From: Byssothecium circinans
Lineage: Eukaryota > Ascomycota > Dothideomycetes > Pleosporales > Massarinaceae
Assembly: GCA_010015675.1 (NCBI GenBank)
Contig: ML976977.1
Location: forward strand, 90,182 to 154,181
Length of the DNA: 64,000 bases
Reading direction: 5' to 3'
Below are positions 1-10,943 of the stretch, in pieces. A model generated the notes under the pieces. That model ran no database searches and was not told the DNA's origin. It saw only the letters and a program-made list of their open reading frames with translations. The translations under genes and the position numbers were made by a program. The first letter of the stretch is position 1; every line of letters starts with the position of its first letter.

Positions 1-1564
1 AAATGCGGGGGTGCGCCATTTGCCGAACCGCGCCAAGTGCTGAACCAACACGTTACACTTATTTAGGTAAAGCGTATCCGTCAGACTTGAACGTCTGGTC
101 GCACCAAACAGATGTCTGCCAACACCTTCTCTTCGTAATTCTTCTTTGATAGGTGCGTTATTCCTTCTACCTTTACAAGGGGTTTGAAACGTACTGTCTG
201 TCTCCCTCACCTACATTCCTACCATTGCTTCGATCGTCTCCTAGGTATCATTCACAGCTTCAATGCTTTTCCCTTCTGTAACTTCTCCTACATAACTAAA
301 CCAAAATGTGCCCTTAAACAACGCGAACTTTCCCATTTTCAAAGACTCAGTCTCACTCACGTCAATTTTTACAATCACTCTGTTTGTTACAATCTGTCCG
401 CTTCTCCTAGGTCCAACAATGACAACGCACTCATACCCTGCGATTTTGGACTTCCAAAGTTACAGTCAAGCGCATATTCACAGTGCTGGCGGTCCCATGC
501 TTTGCCATGGTCTGACTAGGGCAAATCCTAGGGATCGTAACCAAACTCCGGCGCAAGGGTGCATCACTCCTGAAAGTCCTCCGACCTTCCCTACGGCGAT
601 TGATGAGACCGTCGAAGTTTTAGGCTGTATGGATACGCAGACTGCTATATGCTTGCTGAACTGAAAGCTATGGGATCTCTATTTGAGTATTGTATTCATA
701 AAACACCAATGGTACAGAAGACACCCTCGCTGATGTATCGAACATGTGGAAAAATGACACAATGATGGCAAAAGTCGGAACAGCCACTATCAGAAGACTA
801 AGGAGCCAGAAAATCATCCGAATGTACCTCGTTTGCTCCCAAAACTGCCCCATTTTGTCGCACGACTAGGCACCAACTGCTCAAAAACACTCTCACCACC
901 CCGCCCACAATCTCAAAAAGCCGCACACAAAAATTACCCCGCACCCAAAAAAAATTGAGTATATATATTTAAAAAGGGCTCAAATTTTCAATCTTGCAAG
1001 GCGGGCGGGCTACTAGGTAGTGTGGACACAACAAGTCCAAGCCACATTATCTGGGTCATGCATCTGCATCATGTTTCCTGCGGATTATGGCACTGAAGAT
1101 TCGAAGGGAGAATCATAAAAAAACTGGCGTCCGGGCTGGTTTTCAGTTCAACTCACTGTAGTGGTAGCGCGCCCACTACCTTCGTGAGTCTTCTGTTTTT
1201 GCGATTTTTTTTGGTCCTTCGCCTTTTTTGTTTATTTCTATTTGGCCTAAATAGCTGCTGTTATTCTGCTACAACACCTTGTCGCATGCGTGCGAATGGA
1301 TCATCATGATGGGCTGGCTGCTTTGATCGGAAAGTGGTTCACTGCTGTCGTGTGTTGACTTGCTGTCATATAGATCTGTGCAAGACGCTGTAGTCTAGTT
1401 GGTTAGTTGTTTTTCTTTTGGTTGCTTTATTACGGCTTGTTTAAATATTCTACTAGTGAGGTCGTCGGTTCGAATACAGCGCCGACCACTTGGTTCTTTT
1501 TTGTACCCACATATTTCATAAACGTCAATTCGGCAATCATATTCGAACTGCAGCAAGTATCTAA
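1..1564. other. gene-poor left edge
   Basis: No gene can be supported firmly here. Two short ATG-initiated ORFs exist: 419-664 on the plus strand (81 aa, no recognised motif) and 668-853 on the minus strand (61 aa, with one hydrophobic segment near residues 12-33 that could span a membrane). Neither has recognisable similarity or clear splice partners. A TATA-like AT-rich run lies near 960-976. A tRNA-like element at 1384-1502 is listed separately. The rest looks like ordinary intergenic DNA. Confidence 0.5.
1384..1502 (+). other. tRNA-like element with A box, B box and T-run (possible tRNA relic)
   Basis: An A-box-like TAGTCTAGTTGG (about 1391-1402), a B-box-like GGTTCGAATAC (1467-1477) and a run of six T (1497-1502) appear in the order expected of a Pol III gene. 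GACGCTG at the 5' side pairs with CAGCGCC at the 3' side with one mismatch. However, the boxes are about 65 nt apart, the D stem does not close, B-box position 61 is A rather than C, and the T stem and acceptor cannot both be formed at standard spacing. It is therefore more like a decayed tRNA or tRNA-derived repeat than a working gene. Confidence 0.25.
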
Positions 1565-3031
1565 CTACCGCATCTGATTCCTCCGACAGTCTCTACAAAC
1601 CATCATATCGCACCTCTGACACTGCTCAACCTGGACAAAAGAGTTGGCACACATTTCGCACTGCGATGTCCCACCCAGTCCGCCACCCGTCCTCAGCTGC
1701 CAACTGGGATGGACGCAATCTGGATTATCTCGCAGTCTGTCGCGTACCAGTTCAACGCGACGGCCGAGTTGTGCTTGCGGCAAAGCCACAGGAGCATCAC
1801 GCTGCGCCACCTGCTGTGCCCTGGCGTACAGTCTGTGTTCGCTCCAGTGATCGCATCGGCATGTCTTCCAACGCTCACCACACACGTAGCAGAAACTGGC
1901 CCCACACTTGCATCTGAAATCGAGTTAGCAGTCAGGCAAAGAGAGGTATTGTCGAGATTCTGTGTCTCACTTCATGTGATGGCATCCAATATCCAATTGT
2001 ACCACATGACCACAGGCGTAGCAACGCTGCCACCCTTCGCGTTCAGCAAGAGACAGTGCTTGGTGTAGTGCTGTATCAGCAGGGCAGTCGAGCCCTTGAT
2101 GGAATCCCTTCTTGCAGTATGTGCAAGTTTCACTGGCACATTGCGTGCAGAACGCTTTGTCGGCCATGATATCTATCGGTGGGATGAAGGAGCCACAAGT
2201 GGTATTGCTACAGTATGTCCGATCACTAGTTGTGTACTCCACCTCAGCCTTCTTGAAGGCGTTGAGCTGAGCTCGAGTCAGCTCGTGCGATATGAGGTCG
2301 ATTCCGATTTCTTTACGGCAGCATCGTGGTGGGAAGAGGCTCTCGTCGCGTGTCGCGCGTACGAAAAGATTCTTGAGGCAATCGAGGCAGTATCGGTCGT
2401 GACATGGCAGCGTTACGATCGAACATGCGTGGTATTGCTCGAAGCAGACGCTGCATTCGTATTCTTGAGAAAGACTCTCGATGGCTTTGGCTTGTTTGTC
2501 TTCGTATGTGGTCGATGGCATGATATTGACACTGCTCTCGGCGTCGTCGGCAGCGTGTATAGAAGTAGCAATTCCAGTGAGCCACTGCGGATGGGAAGCG
2601 GTATTGTTTCTGAGGGAAGAAGAAGAAGACGAGGTTGATGATGGTGATGCAAAAGACAGCTCTTCGCCTTCGTCCTCGTCATAGGAGGTGAGTCCTCCGA
2701 GTTGCAACGCGTAATTGTGGTCGTCATGGGCTTGATCTTCAGAGCCGGCAAGCTGAGCAATGAGGTCGGCATCGGTATCGACTGCATGAGCAATACTGTG
2801 CGCAAGTTTGAGGTCTCTGAGGAAGGTAAGGTGCGTATCTAGCTCCGTCTGGAAGTTGTCGAAGGCGATGACACTATCGGGCGGGCTTCCTGCTGGAAAT
2901 TTCCCTTTCCCTTCCAGGCCATGGGCTCCAGCCTCCTCCAGTTGTAGAGCGAGTGCAAACATTTCATCATCAACGTCGAAAATCGCGGGCCGGGCAGCCT
3001 CGACAGTGACTAGTGAGGCACATGTACTCAT
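1565..3031 (-). CDS. RBR-type (RING1-IBR-RING2) E3 ubiquitin ligase
   Basis: Two exons, 1971-3031 and 1914 upstream boundary to 1565 (intron 1914-1970, donor GTGAGA, branch GCTAAC, acceptor TTTCAG). The joined protein is about 468 aa. RING1 begins ECSVC and continues with LPCHDRYCLDC; the IBR has YCSNTTC, FCTQC and CTYC; RING2 runs CYACGHVV-IGCHHMKCKCG-FCYVCG across the splice junction, which confirms the intron. RBR ligases work as RING/HECT hybrids: RING1 binds the E2 and a RING2 cysteine takes ubiquitin; by position that is the Cys of GCHHMK. The start at 3031 (MSTCASL) precedes the acidic DVDDEMFALALQLEE segment typical of fungal members; an in-frame ATG at 3307 would add 92 residues without family support. 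Substrate unknown. Confidence 0.88.
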
Positions 3032-3628
3032 GGTCGGAATGTCGATGAAATCGTACGGAAAATGGTCGTTGGAAAGCGAAACTGGGAAACGATGGAAGAG
3101 ATGACGGTGGCAAAAGAGGGGCGATATGTGAATCCAGTAAGTGAGCAGTCTTTCTACCATGTTTTGAAATTTTCCAAAGCAAGGATGGCGGGGAGAAGAA
3201 TGAGAGCGCGCTAGGGATGCTGTGTTACCTTCAAGTACCTCAAGTTGATGAAGTCTCCCGCAAATCCAAGTATCATTGCCTGAGACTTCCTCGACTTTTC
3301 TCTCCATAATCTTTCAAAAACCGATCACGCGGACCAAAACCCAGATGAGGTCCCCTCCAAAGACCTGCAAATTTCACCAAAGGCATGCATACTCAATCGT
3401 ACCACCTCTTGCAAACGTGACTCTCCCTAGATGATGTATTGTCTTTAGACCACAAAAATTGAAGCATCGCATATCGTATTTCAAACTTCTTTTATAACGA
3501 TGGCCTTGCTTGCCTCGCAGTAAAGGCCGAAGGCACTCTACTCATCTCGTCTCTTCTCGACGGGTATCTCGATGGAAATCCATCAACGCCAGTAAATGCA
3601 AAGCCCCACGCCATTGTGTGCAATATCC
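3032..3628. other. intergenic between RBR ligase promoter and IMP3 3' end
   Basis: This holds the 5' flank of the minus-strand RBR gene and the 3' flank of the minus-strand IMP3 gene. The open frame at 3032-3307 is an in-frame extension of the RBR ORF and not clearly coding. I see nothing else that can be supported. Confidence 0.5.
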
Positions 3629-4346
3629 TTATATCATCTCCAGATCGAAGTCGTCAAGCTTGTCGCGGTACTTCATGATGTTGCGCTTGATCTTGGACGA
3701 GTCGACCCAAGTCACAAAGTCCTCCATATTCCTGTCGCGGGTTAGCGAGGTGTGGCTGTGGGATTCGGGGTGTGTACCTCGTCACCAAATATGCGGTGTC
3801 TGTGATGACGTCTGTGCCCACGCGAACATGACCCGCCTCAATAAAGGTTATGGCGGCCTGGACATGGTCGGCCATGCGCAGTCGCGTCATGACCACAGGC
3901 AACCTCCTCCGGCAGAAAGCGCTGACAGTGACCTTGTGTTCGACATCGGAGAGTTTTCCCCGTCCCCCGCCGCCGGTGCCCAATACACCCATGTCGAACA
4001 GTTTTCCCAAAAGGAGGTCTTCGTGCTTGCGGCGGAATGGGTCAGAAGGTTCGAGGGCGGCCAGTTTGTGTGCCAGTTGCTGGGGTTGTTAGCCACCTTC
4101 GAGGTTGGGGACCGGGTATCGCACCTTCAGACTACCTGCTAGCCGGTTGTATTTGGCATAATCCTAAAGGGAGGGTATTCAGCTCTATCCCCTCCATGTC
4201 TGAAAGGACTGGTAGCATACCTCTCTTCGCTGTAAACCGTATCTCCGCATGACGGCGGCATCGCGGTGGTCGTTGTCGGATTTGTATGTGTTGAAATCAA
4301 CCTTTCGCAGGAGCTTCTGCTCGTGATGCTTCAGTTTGCGGCCCAT
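3629..4346 (-). CDS. IMP3: U3 small nucleolar ribonucleoprotein protein Imp3
   Basis: Four exons: 4221-4346, 4125-4163, 3778-4079, 3629-3731 (introns of 57, 45 and 46 nt with consensus ends). The spliced product is 189 aa, close to yeast Imp3 (183 aa). It starts [13 protein letters not shown], the family N-terminus, followed by an S4-type RNA-binding region containing [16 protein letters not shown] and [10 protein letters not shown], and ends DDFDLEMI. Imp3 is part of the SSU processome in the nucleolus and promotes U3 snoRNA pairing with pre-rRNA for 18S maturation. An in-frame upstream ATG at 4394 is disfavoured because the conserved N-terminus starts at 4346. The gene is head-to-head with HIS7 across 214 bp. 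Confidence 0.95.
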
Positions 4347-4507
4347 TCTGGCGTAACTGATGAGGAGTGCTTCGAATGTTGTACTTGCGAACATCAGAGC
4401 CCGAACTTTTCAAAAGGACGCTAGGCCGGATTGGTCGTTGGCGCGGATGCCCCTCCAGCTCCGATTCGCGGGGCAGATCTTCGCCGAAACATTTTGAACT
4501 TTCAGAC

Positions 4508-4514
4508 TGACTCA
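4508..4514 (+). promoter_or_regulatory. Gcn4/Cpc1-type site TGACTCA upstream of HIS7
   Basis: A perfect TGACTCA palindrome-like heptamer lies 47 bp before the HIS7 start codon in the IMP3/HIS7 divergent promoter. This is the known binding sequence of the bZIP activator Gcn4 (CPC1/CpcA in filamentous fungi), which raises amino-acid biosynthesis genes during starvation. Function here is inferred from sequence and position only. Confidence 0.6.
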
Positions 4515-4560
4515 ATTCGAGACCACTCTTTCTCTTCCAACCCCTTGAACTCATCATACC

Positions 4561-6343
4561 ATGCCGACCGCTCACCTCCTTGACTACGTCGCCGGCAATG
4601 TGCGCTCGCTAGTCAACGCCATTGAAAAGGTTGGCTACACGGTCGAATGGGTCAAGTCGCCCGCTGATGTGGCCGCGGCAGAGGTACGCGCGACCGCCCC
4701 GTTGTTGTAGGCCTCGATTGACCTGGGCTGATGTAGTCACGCGGCTAGAAACTCATCATCCCCGGCGTTGGTCACTTCGGCCACTGTCTAGGCCAGCTCC
4801 AGAAAGCGGGCTACATCGAACCCATCCGGGAGCATATCAAGGCCGGCAAACCGTTCATGGGAATATGTGTTGGGATACAGGCGCTGTTTGAAGGCTCCGA
4901 GGAGGATCCACAGATCAAAGGACTCGGTCTGATCCCATCCCGTTTGCGGAAGTTTCAAGACACCGACAAGAGCGTCCCGCACATTGGCTGGAACAGCGCA
5001 AACACATCACGCAACGGCCAAGTCACGGACGAATCGTTGTATGGACTGCGACCGAGCTCTAAGTACTACTACGTTCACTCATATGCCGCACTGTACAAGG
5101 AGGGTGTGCTGGAAAAGGATGGCTGGGCAGTAGCCACAGCACGATACGGGGACGAGGAGTTTGTGGGCGCTGTAGCGAGGGACAATGTGTTTGCAACACA
5201 ATTCCACCCCGAAAAGAGCGGGGCTGCGGGTCTACGGGTCCTAAAAGCGTTTCTTGACGGACAGAAGTCACAAAAGCTGCCGGTGAAACCATCGATAGAA
5301 GCGACAAAAGAAGGCTTGACGAGACGAGTCATTGCGTGCTTGGACGTGCGGACGAACGATCAGGGAGATCTTGTCGTGACAAAAGGCGACCAGTACGATG
5401 TGCGAGAGAAGGATGGCATCAGTGCCGGCGGCGCAGTACGAAATCTCGGGAAACCTGTCGAGATGGCAAAGAAGTACTACGAGCAGGGCGCCGACGAAGT
5501 CACTTTCCTCAATATTACCTCCTTCCGCAACTCCCCCGTCGCCGACACGCCCATGCTCGAGATCCTGCGCCGTACTAGCGAGACTGTATTCGTGCCTTTG
5601 ACGATTGGGGGAGGCATACGGGACACGGTGGATACAGACGGGACGAAGATCTCAGCTTTGGACATTGCAACCATGTACTTCAAGTCTGGGGCTGACAAAG
5701 TTAGTATTGGGTCCGATGCCGTGACTGCGGCAGAAGAGTACTATGCACGAGGGTCAAAGCTGGATGGAAAGACAGCCATTGAGACGATATCTAGAGCATA
5801 TGGAAATCAAGCAGTAGTCATCAGTGTCGATCCACGAAGGGTCTACGTCTCTTCGCTAGCCGCAACATCTCACCACACTATCAAGACGACAACGCGAGGT
5901 CCTAACGGCGAAGAGTACTGCTGGTACCAGTGCACCATCAAAGGCGGACGCGAGGGCCGTGATTTTGACGTCCGACAACTAGTCACAGCCGCAGAAGCCA
6001 TGGGTGCGGGAGAGATTTTGCTAAACTGCATAGACAAGGACGGTACCAACAGCGGCTTCGATCTTGAACTTATCAATGACGTCAAAGCTGCTATCAAAAT
6101 TCCAGTGATTGCAAGCAGCGGTGCTGGAAACCCGGCGCACTTTGACGAGGCGTTTGCAAAAACCACGACCGATGCTGCGCTGGGTGCAGGAATGGTGAGT
6201 CCCAACGCTTCGGACATCTGGAGTTACTGTAGGAATCAGCTGACATGACTTAGTTCCACCGAGGAGAGTACACGGTCAAGCAAGTCAAGGATCACCTACA
6301 GCAGACAGGGCAGCTGGTGCGCCAATACGAAGAGGCCATATAG
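4561..6343 (+). CDS. HIS7: imidazole glycerol phosphate synthase, fused glutaminase-cyclase
   Basis: Three exons: 4561-4683, 4749-6194, 6254-6343. The product is 552 aa, the same length as yeast His7. The N-terminal third is a class I glutamine amidotransferase with PGVGHFG, the nucleophile Cys in GICVGIQ and the His/Glu pair in QFHPEKS. From about residue 245 comes the HisF (beta-alpha)8 cyclase with [17 protein letters not shown] and [10 protein letters not shown]. The enzyme uses glutamine-derived ammonia to convert PRFAR to imidazole glycerol phosphate and AICAR, joining histidine and purine synthesis. The last exon ([15 protein letters not shown]) restores the conserved C-terminus that is lost if the terminal intron is read through. 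A TGACTCA element upstream suggests general amino-acid control. Confidence 0.97.
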
Positions 6344-6474
6344 TGTCCGAAATGATCCAATAGACTAGATATCCTGTAGACGCCCACGCAATGTGATTTT
6401 GGTATCATACAGTCAACGCCGTAAATGCACACATCCCAGCCTTGATATGCTCCTGCCAATGTCTACATGCTGAA

Positions 6475-8091
<1,617 letters not shown>

Positions 8092-9550
8092 ATGCCACCA
8101 ATGGCTCGCAAGCTCGTCGAGATGGCTTCCGACTCGTCGCTTTCGCCTCCGCCGGAAGATGTCAAGGCACCCATCACCGCTGCCGATAGCAAGGCGGCCG
8201 CGAAGGGCAAGAAACGCAAGGCGGACTCCTCTGCAAAGGCTACAGGCACCAAGCGTGCGCGGACGAAGAAAGAGGAGAATATGGCGCCTCTAGAACAGCG
8301 TACCGTCGGTAGCCAGCTGCGCGTCGGGGCTCATGTTAGCACTGCTGGAGGTTAGTAGTCTCAAGCATTGCCTTCTCCCAGGTAAAGAGTACAGTACATT
8401 GACTAACACGGCCCGGGCGGTCGTGCTCTAGGTGTCCAAAACGCCATTCACAACCTTGTCCACATTGGGTATGCTAATCCTCCAGCTCGTTTCTCATCTC
8501 ACTGACCCGAGTAGTGCCAACGCCTTCGCCTTCTTCTTGAAGAACCAGCGCACATGGAAAACCCCTGCCCTCGATCCCGAGAATGCCACTCTCTTCATTG
8601 ATGGATGTAAGCACCACGGCATCAATCTCAGCGATTCATGCGTTCCGCACGGGTCGTATCTCGTGAACCTCGCCCATCCAGACGAAGATCGCAAGGCTCA
8701 AGCCTACAGCTCCTTCAGGGACGATCTCACGCGCTGCCACAAACTAGGCATCAGGCTCTACAACTTCCACCCCGGCAATTCCAACGCATGCACACGCGAG
8801 GAAGGCATCAAGCTCATTGCAGAAGCCATCAATAAAGCACACAAAGACCCTGAAACCGGTGAAGTTGTGCCTCTGCTTGAAACGATGGCATCCTTGGGAA
8901 ACACCATCGGAGGGACCTTCAAAGATATTGCCGAGATCATCGCGCTTGTGGAAGACAAGGAGCGAATTGGCGTGTGCCTGGATACCTGCCACGTTTTCGC
9001 CGCGGTAAGAAGGCCACCGTACGAAGTACACGTGAGGCACGCACTGACTTGGTACTTCAAGGGCTACGATTTGCGCACGCCTGAAGCATATTCCGAGACG
9101 ATGACTGAGTTTGACAATATTATCGGCCTGAAGTATCTGCGCGCCCTCCACGTCAACGACAGCAAAGCACCATTGGCATCCCATCGCGATCTGCACGCTC
9201 GCATTGGAACTGGCTATCTTGGTCTGCGCTCCTTCCACAACATAGTGAACGATGAACGGCTACATGGCATGCCCATGGTGCTTGAGACTCCTACCGAGGT
9301 GAAGGACGAGAACGGGAAGAAGGTCGAAGATAAGAGCATCTGGTCCCGCGAGATCAAGATGCTGGAGCAACTCGTCGGTATGGATGTGGATGGCGAACAG
9401 TTCAAGAGGTGGGAGAAGGACCTGTTCGAAGAGGGCGAGGGTGAGCGGGAGCGCGTTGGAGGCCAGGTCAAGCGCAAGCAGGCAAAGGATGAAACGCCTA
9501 AGAAGAAGAAGAGGGGAAAGAAGGTCAAGAGCGAGGACGGTGAGGAGTAA
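8092..9550 (+). CDS. APN1: AP endonuclease, Nfo/Apn1 family
   Basis: Three exons: 8092-8350, 8432-8468 (37 nt) and 8515-9550, giving 443 aa. The first ~75 residues are basic and include KKRKADSSAK-like nuclear-targeting sequence. RVGAHVSTAGG opens the TIM-barrel of endonuclease IV enzymes, with metal-site segments NFHPGN, LLETMASLGNTIG, CLDTCHVFAA, HVNDSK, HRDLHARIGTG and LETP. It cleaves the phosphodiester 5' of abasic sites and removes 3' blocking groups in base-excision repair. The C-terminus (about 400-443) is a long Lys/Glu-rich tail. The 37-nt middle exon encodes QNAIHNLVHIG and joins the two halves in frame, which supports the model. Confidence 0.95.
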
Positions 9551-9877
9551 TGGGGAGCATCTTGCCAAAGCCGACGGTAAGGACCCCCCACGCATCCACG
9601 CCGAACTCACCCGCGGTACCTCAGGGGCTATGATTTCGTGTCTTGTAATATAGCGCATGGGGTGCTGAAAAGATGGCCCCGGTCTCCGCGTTTATGCGAC
9701 CTCTTCAAGAATTTCATGGTTTCCACAATTACATGTACAGCATAGCTTGGGCATTGGAAATAACTGCATCTCAGGCGTTTAGAGGAGTCCTCATTGGAGA
9801 TTGATTTTCAAAAGAAGGTTATGCCATTAGAACGAACAGGCAGTCAGATTAAATCATAAGTTTTCAAGAACTCTCAA
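9551..9877. other. intergenic, APN1 3' flank
   Basis: This short gap lies between the APN1 stop and the stop of the monooxygenase remnant, which is convergent to it. I see no coding or repeat signal. Confidence 0.5.
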
Positions 9878-10541
9878 TCACGCCGCTCTAATATCCTCAA
9901 ACCCTTTCCAGCCTACCATCTCCCCGCAACACAGTGCCTCGTAGTGGTTGATTCCACCAATGTAGGTCTGATTTTCCGCCTTCTTCCCGGGCATGTTGGC
10001 TGTGTTCCACCAGCTGTTTGTACATGGGTAGAGGGTACGAATGGATGTAGTCAGCTCGTCAGGGAGGTGACGGAGAGTTGGAAACTTACTCCACCGTGGC
10101 GTTCATGCTCTTCTTCCGCTCCTCTTCAGCTTTGGGAGTGGGTTCGATTGTTTTCGCGCCCTGGGTCCGAAGAGACTGAATTGTATCGCACACAAGCGAC
10201 GGCTGACATTCCAAGACTAAAGACGAACAGAAGAGTTAGCAAACCTCGTCCAAGGAGTGTGATCAATCATACTCGTTTAGGATTGGGACTGCATATCCGG
10301 GCAAAACCTACTTGTAGGTCCATTCGACAACGTCGTCGGCGATTGTGGACTATACACCATAAAAGCGTTGGGGAGCCCATGCATCATCATGCCCAAATAC
10401 GTCCTCACGCCATCTTTCCATACATCCCGTATATCCACTCCGTCTTTATTCTTTCAACCCCATATGCGTGAGCGATCCAGTGAAAGCGTCGAATCCCGTC
10501 GCACAGACAACGACATCGAACTCCCTCTCCCCATCTTCGGA
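9878..10541 (-). pseudogene. C-terminal remnant of a flavin-dependent Baeyer-Villiger monooxygenase
   Basis: Read on the minus strand, three exon-like pieces (10541-10312, 10216-10090, 10013-9878) separated by well-formed introns encode the end of a Class B flavoprotein monooxygenase: EREFDVVVCATGFDAFTG, then YLGMMMHGLPNAFMVYSPQ and TLSNGPT, then the SLVCDTIQ segment, then WWNTANMPGKK and INHYEALC, then a stop. ATGFD and the SNGPT region are hallmarks of cyclohexanone/steroid-type BVMOs. Between THMGLK and the RDVWKDG-equivalent segment a one-base insertion near 10447-10455 puts a TAA in frame. The N-terminal two thirds, including the GxGxxG FAD and NADPH motifs, is absent, and upstream sequence shows only doubtful similarity. 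The intact splice sites and late reading frame suggest recent loss. It lies 402 bp downstream of the laccase on the same strand. Confidence 0.8.
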
Positions 10542-10943
10542 CCGGTGGTCTGATTACACTGCTCACTATGCTGTGGGGAAAGACTCTGCGGGGGGAAGAG
10601 TAGTGTTCTCAAACTTCGATGTCATTGTTCGCCGTATCGAAGTTCAACACTATCAAGTGGATGCACGTCTAGGATCGCTCGGAAAGCACGTGCCAAGCCA
10701 GGTCCTTGCAAGGAATAGGTATACTTCTTCTATACACTGGTGCATTCATCGTCTTTAATGCGATTATTGGCAAGAGCCATAGGAATCAGGGGATGAAAGG
10801 CATTACGATAGTCCGTATAAGAAAGCAAAAGGAGAGACAAGAAGTACTAAGCCAACCGAAAATCAACATATGAGACGGTATATACAAGGCGAATGGGAGT
10901 GTGGGTTCGGATATACACCAGAAGCCGTGCTCAGATGGTTGCA
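10542..10943. other. spacer between laccase and monooxygenase remnant
   Basis: This should hold the laccase 3' untranslated region and perhaps badly decayed upstream parts of the monooxygenase. Stops occur in every minus-strand frame and I can follow no conserved motif through it. Confidence 0.45.

Noticed and set aside
5059..6217. Minus-strand frames opposite HIS7
   Set aside because: HIS7 matches its family end to end on the plus strand.
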